From the NCBI GenBank assembly GCA_964582065.1, contig CAZOQG010000037.1, forward strand, positions 1-16,286: DNA of 16,286 nt. The letters are read 5' to 3'. This document shows positions 6,565 to 14,447 of this stretch, piece by piece. The stretch comes from JACNFS01 sp964582065. Its GTDB lineage: Bacteria > Chloroflexota > Dehalococcoidia > GIF9 > UBA5629. The stretch's first letter is position 1; each line of letters starts with the position of its first letter. The translations under genes were made by a program, and so were the position numbers. Below the pieces are notes generated by a model that made no database searches, had not been told where the DNA came from, and saw only the letters and a list, made by a program, of their open reading frames with translations.

Positions 6565-9500
6565 ATGCCAGAGCACAAGACTGTTTTCGTTTGTCAAGGC
6601 ACGGGGTGTGTTTCCGGCGGGTCCGATGCTGTTTACGAAGCGCTCAAGGCAGAGGTAGCGCGGCAGAAATTGCCGAACGTTGAGGTGGATTTTACTGGCT
6701 GTCATGGCTTCTGCGAGCAAGGACCCAACGTCATTATTGAACCGGAGGGCGTTTTCTACACGCATGTCCAAGTTGAGGATGCGCCCGAGATTGTCGGCTC
6801 GCACCTCCGTGATGGTAAGCCGGTGGAGCGCCTTTTCTATCGTGAGCCGGCGACTGGCCAGAGTGTTGCATACTACTCAGAGATCAACTTCTACAAGAAA
6901 CAGCAGCGTGTTGTCCTGCGCAATTGCGGGCACATCAATCCTGAAAAGATCGACGACTACATCGCCAGACGGGGCTATAGGGCTCTCAGGAAAGCCTTCC
7001 TCATGACACCGGAGGAGGTTATTGAGGAGATCAAGAAGTCTGGGCTGCGTGGTCGTGGAGGTGCTGGTTTCCCCACGGGACGCAAGTGGGAGTTCTGCCG
7101 GAATGCGCCCGGCGACACCAAATATGTCATCTGCAACGCTGATGAAGGTGATCCCGGGGCCTTCATGGACCGCTCTATTTTGGAAGCTGACCCCCATGCC
7201 GTTATTGAGGGTTTAACCATTGCTGGATATGCCATAGGGGCCAGTGAGGGTTATATATATCTCCGTGCTGAATACCCATTGGCAGTAAAGCGATTTCGTA
7301 TTGCTTTGGAACAAGCTAAAGAGAGGGGATTCTTAGGGGATAACGTCCTTGGCTCGGGCTTCGCTTTTGCAGTAAATGTCAAGGAGGGTGCTGGCGCCTT
7401 TGTCTGCGGCGAGGAGACAGCATTGATTGCGTCCATCGAAAGCAAGCGCGGCATGCCCCGCCCTCGTCCGCCATTTCCAGCTCAATCAGGTTTGGATGGT
7501 AAGCCCAGCAATATCAATAACGTAAAGACGACGGCATCGGTGCCGGTCATCATCGATCAAGGAGCCGACTGGTTTGCCAGTATAGGCAGTGAGAAAAGCA
7601 AGGGCACCGCTGTCTTCGCTCTCAGTGGGAAGATTGCCAACAGCGGCTTGGTAGAAGTGCCCATGGGTACGCCCCTGTCCACTGTCATCTTTGATATCGG
7701 CGGCGGCATTCCCCGTGGCAAGCGGTTCAAGGCAGTACAGACCGGCGGTCCATCGGGCGGATGTATCCCAGCCCAGTTTGTTGACACCCCTGTAGATTAC
7801 GACTCATTGGCGCAGCTGGGCTCCATCATGGGTTCCGGCGGAATGGTAGTGCTGGACGATGCTACCTGTATGGTAGAGATAGCTCGATACTTCCTTAGCT
7901 TCACTCAGGATGAGTGCTGCGGGAAATGCGCCCCTGGCCGCCTGGGAACCAGGCAGATGCTGGAAATCTTGACCAGAATCACTGAGGGGAAAGGGCGTGA
8001 CTCCGATATCGATACTTTACTCAACATAGCCATGGCAGTCAAAGAGTGTTCATTATGTGGTTTGGGCCAGACGTGTCCTAATCCTGTGCTCACAACCATC
8101 AAGTACTTCAGGGATGAATACGAGGCTCACATAAAGGAGAAAAAGTGCCCTGCTGCTGTGTGCGATTCGTTGATGATATCGCCATGCCAGCATACCTGCC
8201 CGGTAGGGATTAATATTCCCAAGTATGTTGCCCACATCGCTGCCGGGGAATACAAGGAGTCTATCGATACAATCAGGGAACGAAACCCGTTCCCAGCCAT
8301 ATGTGGTCGCATCTGTCATCATCCCTGCGAGGGGAAATGCCGTCGTGGCGAGCTTGACGAGCCTGTAGCCATCAGGTCGCTCAAGCGATTTGTCGCAGAT
8401 TGGTACTTCGACCATGTGGCTGAATTGCCGCCCCCAGAGTCTTTCCCGCGAACCAAGGCCCAGAAGGTGGCTGTGGTAGGAGCTGGCCCTACCGGGCTCA
8501 GTTGCGCCTACTACCTAGCTCAGATGGGCTATGGAGCTACCGTTTTTGAGGCTCTTCCTGTGGGCGGAGGCATGCTGTCTGTAGCCATACCTGAGTTTCG
8601 GTTACCTCAGAAAGTCATTCAGCAGGAGATTGATTACATCGCCAACTGTGGAGTTGACATAAGATACAACACTCCTATAGACGTCAACTTCACTGTGGAA
8701 GACCTTAAGAAAGATGGTTTTGCCGCCGTCTTTGTTGCTGCCGGAGCTCAGAGGAGTCAGCGCATAGGCATACCCGGCGAGCTGGAGGACATTGAAGGTT
8801 TCCATTACGGACTGAGGTTCTTGAGGGATGTCAAAGTTGGAAAAGAGGTCAGAATTGGGCGTAGGGTAGCTGTTATCGGTGGTGGGAATGTGGCTCTGGA
8901 TACTTCGCGCACTGCTCTTCGTCTTGGTGCCGATGAAGTGAACATCTTCTACCGGCGGTCGCACGGTGAGATGCCGGTGACCGAGGTGGAATATGATGAG
9001 GCAGTGGCTGAGGGCATAGGAATGAATTTCCTTGTTAGCCCCACCCGCATAGCTAGTGAAAACTGGAAGGTGACCGGCTTGCAATGTATCCGTATGCAGT
9101 TGGGTGAGATGGATGCTAGTGGGCGCCGTCGGCCGGTTCCGATTGCAGGCTCGGAGTTCTTTGCGGAGGCAGATATGGTAGTCGCCGCTGTGGGTCAGGC
9201 ACCCGACCTATCGTTCTTACCGCGTGACAGCGCCCTGGAGCGCACACGATGGGAGACGCTGGCTGTCGACGATAATAGCCTGTCAACTAACGTCCCTGGG
9301 GTCTTCGCTGGCGGAGATTTTGTCACTGGCCCAGGGATGGTCATTGACGCTATTGCTGCTGGCAGGAGGGGGGCTCTTGCCATAGATAAATATCTCAAGA
9401 GAGATACCTCGAGGGTGGAAATGTATGACCTGAAGACCGAGGTTATTGTGGAGGCGACTACTGAGGTAGAAGAAGAAACATGGGAAGCACAACCGCGGCT

Positions 9501-9624
9501 AGAAGTGCCGACACTTCCCGCCGAGGAGAGGAAAGGCAGCTTCGAGGAGATAGAGCTGAGCTTCTCGGAGGAGAAAGCCATACAAGAAGCCAAGCGATGC
9601 TTGCGATGTGACTTAGAAAAATGA
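6565..9624 (+). CDS. NuoF-GltD fusion: NADH/FMN and NADPH/FAD oxidoreductase subunit
   Basis: A 1019-aa fusion. Residues 1-110 form a thioredoxin-like [2Fe-2S] domain (Cys10, 15, 46, 50). About 140-440 is the NuoF flavoprotein with FMN/NADH motifs (GRGGAGFPTG from Gly163, NADEGDPGAFMDR, GEETALIASIE) and an SLBB domain. A C-terminal NuoF [4Fe-4S] region lies at 450-510. About 530-610 is a GltD/dihydropyrimidine-dehydrogenase-type Fe-S domain (CQHTCPVG; CGRICHHPCEGKC). The rest is a GltD/NfnB FAD-NADPH module with VGAGPTGLS, IGGGNVALD, YRRS (two Arg suited to the 2'-phosphate of NADPH) and FAGGDFVTGPG, ending in EAKRCLRC. Both nicotinamide sites look intact. In the NuoF cluster motif CGKCxPC, the third Cys is Gly458, while extra Cys451, 495 and 504 are present. 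ATG 6565 is preferred to GTG 6553 for its GGTGGGGA ribosome site. It probably bridges NADH and NADPH pools with the neighbouring subunits. Confidence 0.93.
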   Translation: MPEHKTVFVCQGTGCVSGGSDAVYEALKAEVARQKLPNVEVDFTGCHGFCEQGPNVIIEPEGVFYTHVQVEDAPEIVGSHLRDGKPVERLFYREPATGQSVAYYSEINFYKKQQRVVLRNCGHINPEKIDDYIARRGYRALRKAFLMTPEEVIEEIKKSGLRGRGGAGFPTGRKWEFCRNAPGDTKYVICNADEGDPGAFMDRSILEADPHAVIEGLTIAGYAIGASEGYIYLRAEYPLAVKRFRIALEQAKERGFLGDNVLGSGFAFAVNVKEGAGAFVCGEETALIASIESKRGMPRPRPPFPAQSGLDGKPSNINNVKTTASVPVIIDQGADWFASIGSEKSKGTAVFALSGKIANSGLVEVPMGTPLSTVIFDIGGGIPRGKRFKAVQTGGPSGGCIPAQFVDTPVDYDSLAQLGSIMGSGGMVVLDDATCMVEIARYFLSFTQDECCGKCAPGRLGTRQMLEILTRITEGKGRDSDIDTLLNIAMAVKECSLCGLGQTCPNPVLTTIKYFRDEYEAHIKEKKCPAAVCDSLMISPCQHTCPVGINIPKYVAHIAAGEYKESIDTIRERNPFPAICGRICHHPCEGKCRRGELDEPVAIRSLKRFVADWYFDHVAELPPPESFPRTKAQKVAVVGAGPTGLSCAYYLAQMGYGATVFEALPVGGGMLSVAIPEFRLPQKVIQQEIDYIANCGVDIRYNTPIDVNFTVEDLKKDGFAAVFVAAGAQRSQRIGIPGELEDIEGFHYGLRFLRDVKVGKEVRIGRRVAVIGGGNVALDTSRTALRLGADEVNIFYRRSHGEMPVTEVEYDEAVAEGIGMNFLVSPTRIASENWKVTGLQCIRMQLGEMDASGRRRPVPIAGSEFFAEADMVVAAVGQAPDLSFLPRDSALERTRWETLAVDDNSLSTNVPGVFAGGDFVTGPGMVIDAIAAGRRGALAIDKYLKRDTSRVEMYDLKTEVIVEATTEVEEETWEAQPRLEVPTLPAEERKGSFEEIELSFSEEKAIQEAKRCLRCDLEK

Positions 9625-9683
9625 GGAGTGCGAGCGCCAGCGTGTTAGGAAAGTTTCTATTGCCCAATTAGGAGGGTTTGAGG

Positions 9684-10328
9684 ATGAAATCGATAACCAA
9701 GCAGAAGCCTTTTGATGAAATTGAGCAGCAACTGGAAGGTCTTGACAGAGTCTATATCATTGGCTGTGGCACTTGCGCAACTATGACCAAAACTGGAGGT
9801 AGAGAAGAGGTTCTTGATATGAAAGACCGTCTGCAAGAGCTGGGCAAGATGGTCACCGGCTGGACGGTTATTCCGACTGCTTGCGATGATATGACAGAAG
9901 TCGCTCTCACAGAGAATAGTGGAGATATCGAGAGCGCGAACTCTATACTGGTTATGTCCTGTGCCCTGGGAGTGCATAAGGTGTGTTCGTACATTGATAA
10001 GCCAGTCATTCCAGCGTTAGATACCCTGTTCATAGGGATGGAGGATGAGCCGGGCAGCTTCCATGAAGTCTGTGCCCAGTGTGGTCAGTGTGTCCTTGGC
10101 CAGACTGCAGGTATTTGCCCGCTAACAGCGTGCCACAAGGGCTTACTAAATGGACCATGTGGCGGCACCAATGATGGTAAGTGCGAAGTAGATAAAGAAA
10201 AGGACTGTGCCTGGACTCTCATATATCAGCGTTTGGAAGCGCAGGGCAGGCTTGATTTGATGCGGAAATATCAGCCTCCCAAAAACTACCAGGTGACTCC
10301 CAGACCGCGGAGCATCAAAGTCGCTTGA
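9684..10328 (+). CDS. metV: MetV, methylene-tetrahydrofolate reductase C-terminal-type Fe-S/zinc protein
   Basis: A 214-aa protein of the MetV (MTHFR_C) family. In acetogens this family pairs with MetF and passes electrons to its FAD. The N-terminal half has the CGTC motif (Cys28, Cys31) in a Rossmann-like fold. The C-terminal half is cysteine-rich: CAQCGQC, ICPLTAC, and then GPCGGTNDGKCEVD. These are the family signatures and likely hold an iron-sulfur cluster and zinc. The start is ATG 9684, with AGGAGGG at 9670-9676; a TTG at 9678 is too close to that site. It lies 59 bases after the NuoF-GltD gene and 16 bases before metF, in the same direction, so co-transcription is likely. Confidence 0.9.
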   Translation: MKSITKQKPFDEIEQQLEGLDRVYIIGCGTCATMTKTGGREEVLDMKDRLQELGKMVTGWTVIPTACDDMTEVALTENSGDIESANSILVMSCALGVHKVCSYIDKPVIPALDTLFIGMEDEPGSFHEVCAQCGQCVLGQTAGICPLTACHKGLLNGPCGGTNDGKCEVDKEKDCAWTLIYQRLEAQGRLDLMRKYQPPKNYQVTPRPRSIKVA

Positions 10329-10344
10329 GTGAGGAGAAATGACC

Positions 10345-11229
10345 ATGGCAACAAGCTTTAAGGAAGCCCTTAACTCTGGCAAATTCGTCATAACCAGCGA
10401 GATTGGACCACCAAAAGGTACAAACCTTGAGAAAATGTACCATCATATTGACCTTCTAAAGGACAAGGTAGATGGCATGAATGTCACTGACCACCAAAGC
10501 TCGGTGATGCGCTTTCCTTCTATCGGCGGTTGCCTGGCTATCAAAGAACACGGTGGTGAGCCGATATTGCAAATGACCTGCCGCGACCGCAACCGGCTTG
10601 CCCTTCAAGCTGAACTTCTACTGGCATATACCAGGGGCATAAGGAATGTCCTATGCCTTACCGGTGATGCAGTACCTGTTGGCGACCATAAGGAAGCAAA
10701 AGGGGTCTTCGACCTCGATTCGGTTCAACTTCTAATGGCAATTCGTGAGCTGGAAGCAGGGAAGGACCTTGGCGGGAATGACCTTGATGGAGCCGTTGAA
10801 TTCTGCGCTGGAGCCATAGTTACTCCAGAGGCGAACCCAATAGGACCTCAGTTGATGAAATTTGAGAAGAAAATCGAGTCCGGAGCGGAATTCTTCCAAA
10901 CTCAAGCCATATACAACCTGGACAACTTCGCCAAGTTTATGCAGCATGCTCGTCAATTTCCGGTCAAGGTTCTGGCCGGGATAGTCCTGCTTACTTCAGC
11001 CAGGATGGCGAAATACATGACTGACAATGTACCTGGCATTTTTGTGCCGCCGAACCTGATTGATGAGCTAGCGGCCGCCCCCAAAGGCGAGGCGCTCAGC
11101 AAAGGTATCGAGATTGCCGGCAGGATGATTGCTGCCCTCAAGAAGGACTCCATTTGCGACGGAGTCCACGTCATGGCTATCGGCAGGGAAGAGGTGGTTC
11201 CGGATATACTCACCGCTGCCGGACTCTGA
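10345..11229 (+). CDS. metF: MetF, 5,10-methylenetetrahydrofolate reductase
   Basis: A 294-aa FAD-dependent TIM-barrel enzyme that reduces methylene-tetrahydrofolate to methyl-tetrahydrofolate, in the methyl branch of the Wood-Ljungdahl pathway or methionine synthesis. Family motifs are present: the early catalytic Glu in TSEIGPPKG, the QMTCRDRNR segment, CLTGD, and FFQTQAIYN. The length is normal for bacterial MetF. Of two in-frame ATGs (10339 and 10345), the second is preferred because GAGGAGA (10331-10337) leaves only one base before the first. The tight link to metV and the upstream oxidoreductase suggests that electrons come through those subunits rather than from NAD(P)H bound to MetF itself. 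It ends the operon; the next gene is convergent. Confidence 0.93.
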   Translation: MATSFKEALNSGKFVITSEIGPPKGTNLEKMYHHIDLLKDKVDGMNVTDHQSSVMRFPSIGGCLAIKEHGGEPILQMTCRDRNRLALQAELLLAYTRGIRNVLCLTGDAVPVGDHKEAKGVFDLDSVQLLMAIRELEAGKDLGGNDLDGAVEFCAGAIVTPEANPIGPQLMKFEKKIESGAEFFQTQAIYNLDNFAKFMQHARQFPVKVLAGIVLLTSARMAKYMTDNVPGIFVPPNLIDELAAAPKGEALSKGIEIAGRMIAALKKDSICDGVHVMAIGREEVVPDILTAAGL

Positions 11230-11369
11230 AAACAGAGAACAGGAAAACGGCCAGCTAATTGCCATTATTCTCGGCCATGTCGCAGCGACACAGCGGTTTT
11301 TCCTGCGCCCCAGGTTTCGCGAATTGCCGTGTCAATGCATCTGGAAGCCTTTTATGGCCGTCGGGGTAG

Positions 11370-12293
11370 CTAATCAAGGTTGTAGACCTTCGCCGCATTT
11401 CTGCCCAGGATGTTTTGCTTTTCTTCTTCGGTGATATCGAGGTTCTTGATTCGCTCTATGCTCGGCTGGGGAGGGAACCAGGGCCAATCGGAGCCGAAGA
11501 GGACTCTATCCACTCCTATCTGCCGAATGAATCTTACCAGCTCCACATCCGATAGCCCGCCTTCAGCCTCAGTAAGAGAGATAATGGCCGAAGCATCGAA
11601 ATAGACGTTGTCATGATTTCGGGCTAACTCCTCTGATTCGTCTAAGAACGGGTTTCCCAGGTGAGCCAGAACAATCGTTAGTTTCGGAAAGGCCTGGAGG
11701 ACCGGGCCAAAGTTCCGCGGCCTGGCATAGTCTGCTGGGGCATAGCCTGCCAGCTCAGCGGCCCCAGAATGGAACAGTATCGGCACCGCTGTCTCCGCAG
11801 CCTTTGAATATGCAGCCCACAAACCGCGGTCATCGGGCAAGAATCTATTACTCACCGGATGAAGCTTGAGCCCTTTGGCGCCGTGCTCTCTCACTCCTCG
11901 CTCAATTTCCAGTTCCATCTCCGATGGTGCCTGTAAGATGTCGACACCTATCAAAGGAACCAGCCCGGGATTCTCTTTACCTACCGTGCAGGTCCAGAGA
12001 TTACGCCGCTGCATTCTGCCGACCATTTTCTCGTTGATGTCATTCTCTGCTATTTCTCTTTCTTCACTGGCAATATCGGGAGCCAGTTTTTGCAGAGCTG
12101 CCATCTTCATGTCGTAGGTAGGCGTCGTGTTTGCCATCACTGCATACGAGATTCCTGCCTCTGCCATGGTTGGAATAAGCTCTTCTATCGTGCCGGAGCG
12201 GCCGGAACGGCCAGCTCCCTGCAACGCCTGTTCGCCGATGGCAGCAGTGGGATAAGTATGAACGTGAGCATCAACTATGAGGTAATTGTTCAT
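11370..12293 (-). CDS. Amidohydrolase-family (Amidohydro_2) metal-dependent hydrolase or decarboxylase
   Basis: A 307-aa TIM-barrel protein of the amidohydrolase-2 group (ACMSD/2-pyrone-dicarboxylate-lactonase-like). The metal-binding HxH lies in DAHVH (His10, His12). GLKLHP supplies a strand-4 Lys/His, and LFHSG and LAHLG supply further His. The strand-8 Asp is in LFGSDWPW, followed by a typical helix and NILGRNAAKVYNL at the end. A clear GAGAGGAAGG ribosome site is 7 bases upstream of the ATG. The substrate cannot be named; members hydrolyse or decarboxylate cyclic and aromatic acids. It converges on metF with 140 bases between them and shows no operon link to it. Confidence 0.88.
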   Translation of the reverse strand: MNNYLIVDAHVHTYPTAAIGEQALQGAGRSGRSGTIEELIPTMAEAGISYAVMANTTPTYDMKMAALQKLAPDIASEEREIAENDINEKMVGRMQRRNLWTCTVGKENPGLVPLIGVDILQAPSEMELEIERGVREHGAKGLKLHPVSNRFLPDDRGLWAAYSKAAETAVPILFHSGAAELAGYAPADYARPRNFGPVLQAFPKLTIVLAHLGNPFLDESEELARNHDNVYFDASAIISLTEAEGGLSDVELVRFIRQIGVDRVLFGSDWPWFPPQPSIERIKNLDITEEEKQNILGRNAAKVYNLD

Positions 12294-12415
12294 CGGTCTA
12301 CCTTCCTCTCCTTCGTCATTGAGACTTTTTCCTGATTGGCCAGCGATGCTAGTGTAGTGTCTTGTAAATGGCTTTACAGCAATTCATGTTTTCCCCGTGC
12401 CAGTCACCAAAAGCC

Positions 12416-12515
12416 AATGCAAAGGTCAAAAACCAAAAATCAAAGGTACAAATAAAAATACAAATATTGTTCTTGGGTAAAGTCCCGCTCCTCAATGCAT
12501 TTTTGACTTTTCACC
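12416..12515. repeat. AT-rich imperfect inverted-repeat patch, possible MITE-like remnant
   Basis: AAAGGTCAAAAA (12421-12432) and TTTTTGACTTTT (12500-12511) are inverted copies with 11 of 12 matches. The A-rich interior has short degenerate repeats (CAAAAACC, CAAAAATC, CAAAGGTAC). The patch is far more AT-rich and strand-skewed than its surroundings and sits between two minus-strand genes. No transposase is nearby. The element call is inference from composition and the terminal inverted match. Confidence 0.3.
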
Positions 12516-12549
12516 TGTTCCCCTTACTTCTGGAGCTTTCGTCAGCGCT

Positions 12550-12837
12550 TCATGCAAGCTCACTATAGAGCCCAAACTCGGGGTGTCCATCCAACAGGGA
12601 TGCGATGGCCTTGGAGAATTCCTTGAAGTGCTCCGTTGAGGTATGGTGCTTGAAAGCATCCCCGTTGTCGTATTTTTCGTAGACAAAGAACTTGGTCGGG
12701 GCATCCACGCTGCGGTGAACGACGTAGCTTATCGTGCCGGGGTCCTTGAGAACTTTGGGCACAAGCCTCCGGAATTCCTGCTCAAGTTCATCTGCCTTGC
12801 CTTCGACTGCCTTTAGCGTTGCGGCAACAACTATCAT
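12550..12837 (-). CDS. Antibiotic biosynthesis monooxygenase (ABM) family small protein
   Basis: A 95-aa dimeric ferredoxin-like alpha/beta protein of the ABM/YgiN group. It starts MIVVAATLKAVEGKADELE, continues with the strand-forming GTISYVVHRSVDAPTKFFVYEKYDN, and has the family signature of a helix bearing HHTSTEHFKEF. Members are cofactor-free quinol monooxygenases or fold-only proteins; the substrate here is unknown. AAGGAGG lies 10 bases before the ATG. It is separated from the amidohydrolase by 256 bases holding the AT-rich patch, so the two are probably not translationally coupled. Confidence 0.88.
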   Translation of the reverse strand: MIVVAATLKAVEGKADELEQEFRRLVPKVLKDPGTISYVVHRSVDAPTKFFVYEKYDNGDAFKHHTSTEHFKEFSKAIASLLDGHPEFGLYSELA

Positions 12838-12895
12838 TGTCGATTTACCTCCTTCATCGGCCTTTTTTTCCGCAATCCTTCGCCGTACCAGAATT

Positions 12896-12911
12896 GCTCC
12901 ATCGCTGGAGC
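12896..12911 (-). repeat. Perfect 6-bp hairpin with GNRA-type loop upstream of ABM gene
   Basis: GCTCCA and TGGAGC flank four bases. On the minus strand the loop is GCGA, a stable GNRA tetraloop. It overlaps the expected transcription start of the ABM gene, so it may be an operator or a 5' stem. Confidence 0.3.
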
Positions 12912-13109
12912 AGAGTGTATCATGAGCCGCCGTGCCACTTCAAAAAATCAGCGACCGAATTCTCTCACTAGCTACGACATGAAATTGTGGCTTTTTGGTA
13001 GACTGCTTAGGGGTAATTCACTAGAGGAATAGAAGTTAAGCAGCACTGCAGAATGACGTAGAGCCAGCTGTTACCGCAGCTTTCCGCCGAGCAGGACGAA
13101 GGCCTTGGG

Positions 13110-13118
13110 TGGTATAAT
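13110..13118 (+). promoter_or_regulatory. Extended -10 promoter for the MBL hydrolase gene
   Basis: TGG immediately followed by a perfect TATAAT (13113-13118) fits TGnTATAAT, the same nine bases as at 1669-1677. No good -35 is seen. The leader would be about 100 bases. Confidence 0.45.
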
Positions 13119-13224
13119 GTGTAGCTTGCGTGGCGCCGGCTGGTTGTAGGGCTTCGCACCTGGCTTTGTAGAAAGCGTGCAAGTGTCTATTATGGTTTAG
13201 CCATCAAATTCTGGGAGAATTAAT

Positions 13225-14358
13225 GTGAAAATACCTGACGTAATTGTCCGAGGGAAAGAAAATGGAGAGGGTATGATTATCCGTTATCAGACCACCAAGG
13301 GAACTGATATCTTTGGGCTGGGCATACCCAATATATACATGGACACAGACTGGGACCTGGGGCCTACCTGGTGCTATCTGGTCCTTGGTCATAAGACTAC
13401 CCTGATCGATACTGGTCGATTCGGAAATTTCCAGGTTTTCGAGACCTTGTTGAATTCGGTCGGTAAAGAATTTTCAGATATTGATAGAATAATCATTACG
13501 CATTCCCATGAAGACCACGACGGGAACCTGGCCGAAATAATCTCCGCGGCACAGGCTGAATTGTGGGCCCACGAAATCTACCGTCAGATGATTTCTTATC
13601 ACCCTGATATAAAAGATGGCGCCAAACATCCCGAGCTGCCCGGTTCTTGCCGTCTCTGTGTCATGCCTGAGAAGTTCCACAATAACTGTTTGCCGTATCA
13701 GAAGAAAAGGAGCGCGCTAAGTATTGATTTCGCTATCAACGATCACCAAACGGTGCCACATGATGATCTTAGCTTTGTATTTACCCCCGGTCACACTCCT
13801 GACTCAATCTGCATCGTTTTAGAGGACGAGGTTATATTTACCGGTGACACCCTACTGCCCGACATCACTCCCCATCCCTCGCTGACATGTGATTTTGAAG
13901 TCAATCGTCAAATCTTACCGGAAGGATATCGCCAAGAAAACGTGGTCTATGGTCTGATGAACTATATCAAATCTCTAGGCAAGATAACCCATCTTGCTTC
14001 TCAACCTCTCCAGGCTACGTTCCCTGCCCACCGTTTGTTTTACGACGGCAGGTTCAACATTATCCGTAGCTCATCTGACCGAGCCAGGGAGATTATCCAG
14101 TTTCATATTGACCGCTGTCGCGATATCTTGGACATCATAGGCAACAAACCCATTGGAATAGACGACATAGCCGTCCAGCATTTTCCCCCTTCGCTGCTCG
14201 TCGGTATGGGAAAATCGATGGCGCTGAACGAGGTTATGGCCCATATCGAAATTATCGAAGAATGTGGGGATATTTATCTGACTGGTGAGAACAAAGACAA
14301 GGTCCAAGGTACGGGGTCAGATAGTTTCCTGGCTGCTATGGCGGCATACTTGCACTAA
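13225..14358 (+). CDS. Metallo-beta-lactamase-fold hydrolase
   Basis: A 377-aa MBL-fold enzyme starting at GTG, with GGGAGAA a few bases upstream. The two-metal site is complete: HSHEDHDG gives His93, His95, Asp97 and His98; GHTPDS gives His190; FTGDT gives Asp208; and FPAHR gives His269. The C-terminal 100 residues look like the helical winged-helix extension of LACTB2/glyoxalase-II-like MBL proteins. The segment between His98 and His190 contains a Cys pair (CRLC) of unknown role. It is most likely a thioester or ester hydrolase; the substrate is unknown. The gene stands alone and converges on the HpaB-like gene with an 89-base gap. Confidence 0.88.
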   Translation: MKIPDVIVRGKENGEGMIIRYQTTKGTDIFGLGIPNIYMDTDWDLGPTWCYLVLGHKTTLIDTGRFGNFQVFETLLNSVGKEFSDIDRIIITHSHEDHDGNLAEIISAAQAELWAHEIYRQMISYHPDIKDGAKHPELPGSCRLCVMPEKFHNNCLPYQKKRSALSIDFAINDHQTVPHDDLSFVFTPGHTPDSICIVLEDEVIFTGDTLLPDITPHPSLTCDFEVNRQILPEGYRQENVVYGLMNYIKSLGKITHLASQPLQATFPAHRLFYDGRFNIIRSSSDRAREIIQFHIDRCRDILDIIGNKPIGIDDIAVQHFPPSLLVGMGKSMALNEVMAHIEIIEECGDIYLTGENKDKVQGTGSDSFLAAMAAYLH

Positions 14359-14447
14359 CAAAAGTGCCAACGCCAGCCGGAGAGGGAACGATAGGTCACG
14401 GCGCAAACGGACAACTGCTCAACATGTAGCTTTGTACAGTGCTGTGA

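Larger units (their letters stand above)
12838..13224. other. Divergent intergenic region between ABM and MBL genes
   Basis: 387 bases with no convincing gene. On the minus strand, an extended-type -10 (TGA-TACACT, 12922-12914) could serve the ABM gene. A perfect 6-bp hairpin GCTCCA/TGGAGC (12896-12911) lies next to it and reads as a GCGA tetraloop stem on the minus strand. On the plus strand an extended -10 (13110-13118) serves the MBL gene. Nothing else stands out. Confidence 0.45.

Noticed and set aside
8602..9084. 160-codon minus-strand frame inside the NuoF-GltD gene
   Set aside because: It lies fully within a strongly supported gene on the other strand and matches no domain; a codon-structure shadow.
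11278..11301. Possible intrinsic terminator after metF (TGTCG/CGACA stem, then five T)
   Set aside because: The stem is only 5 bp, the loop is 3 bases, and six bases (CAGCGG) separate the stem from the T run. Too weak to list.
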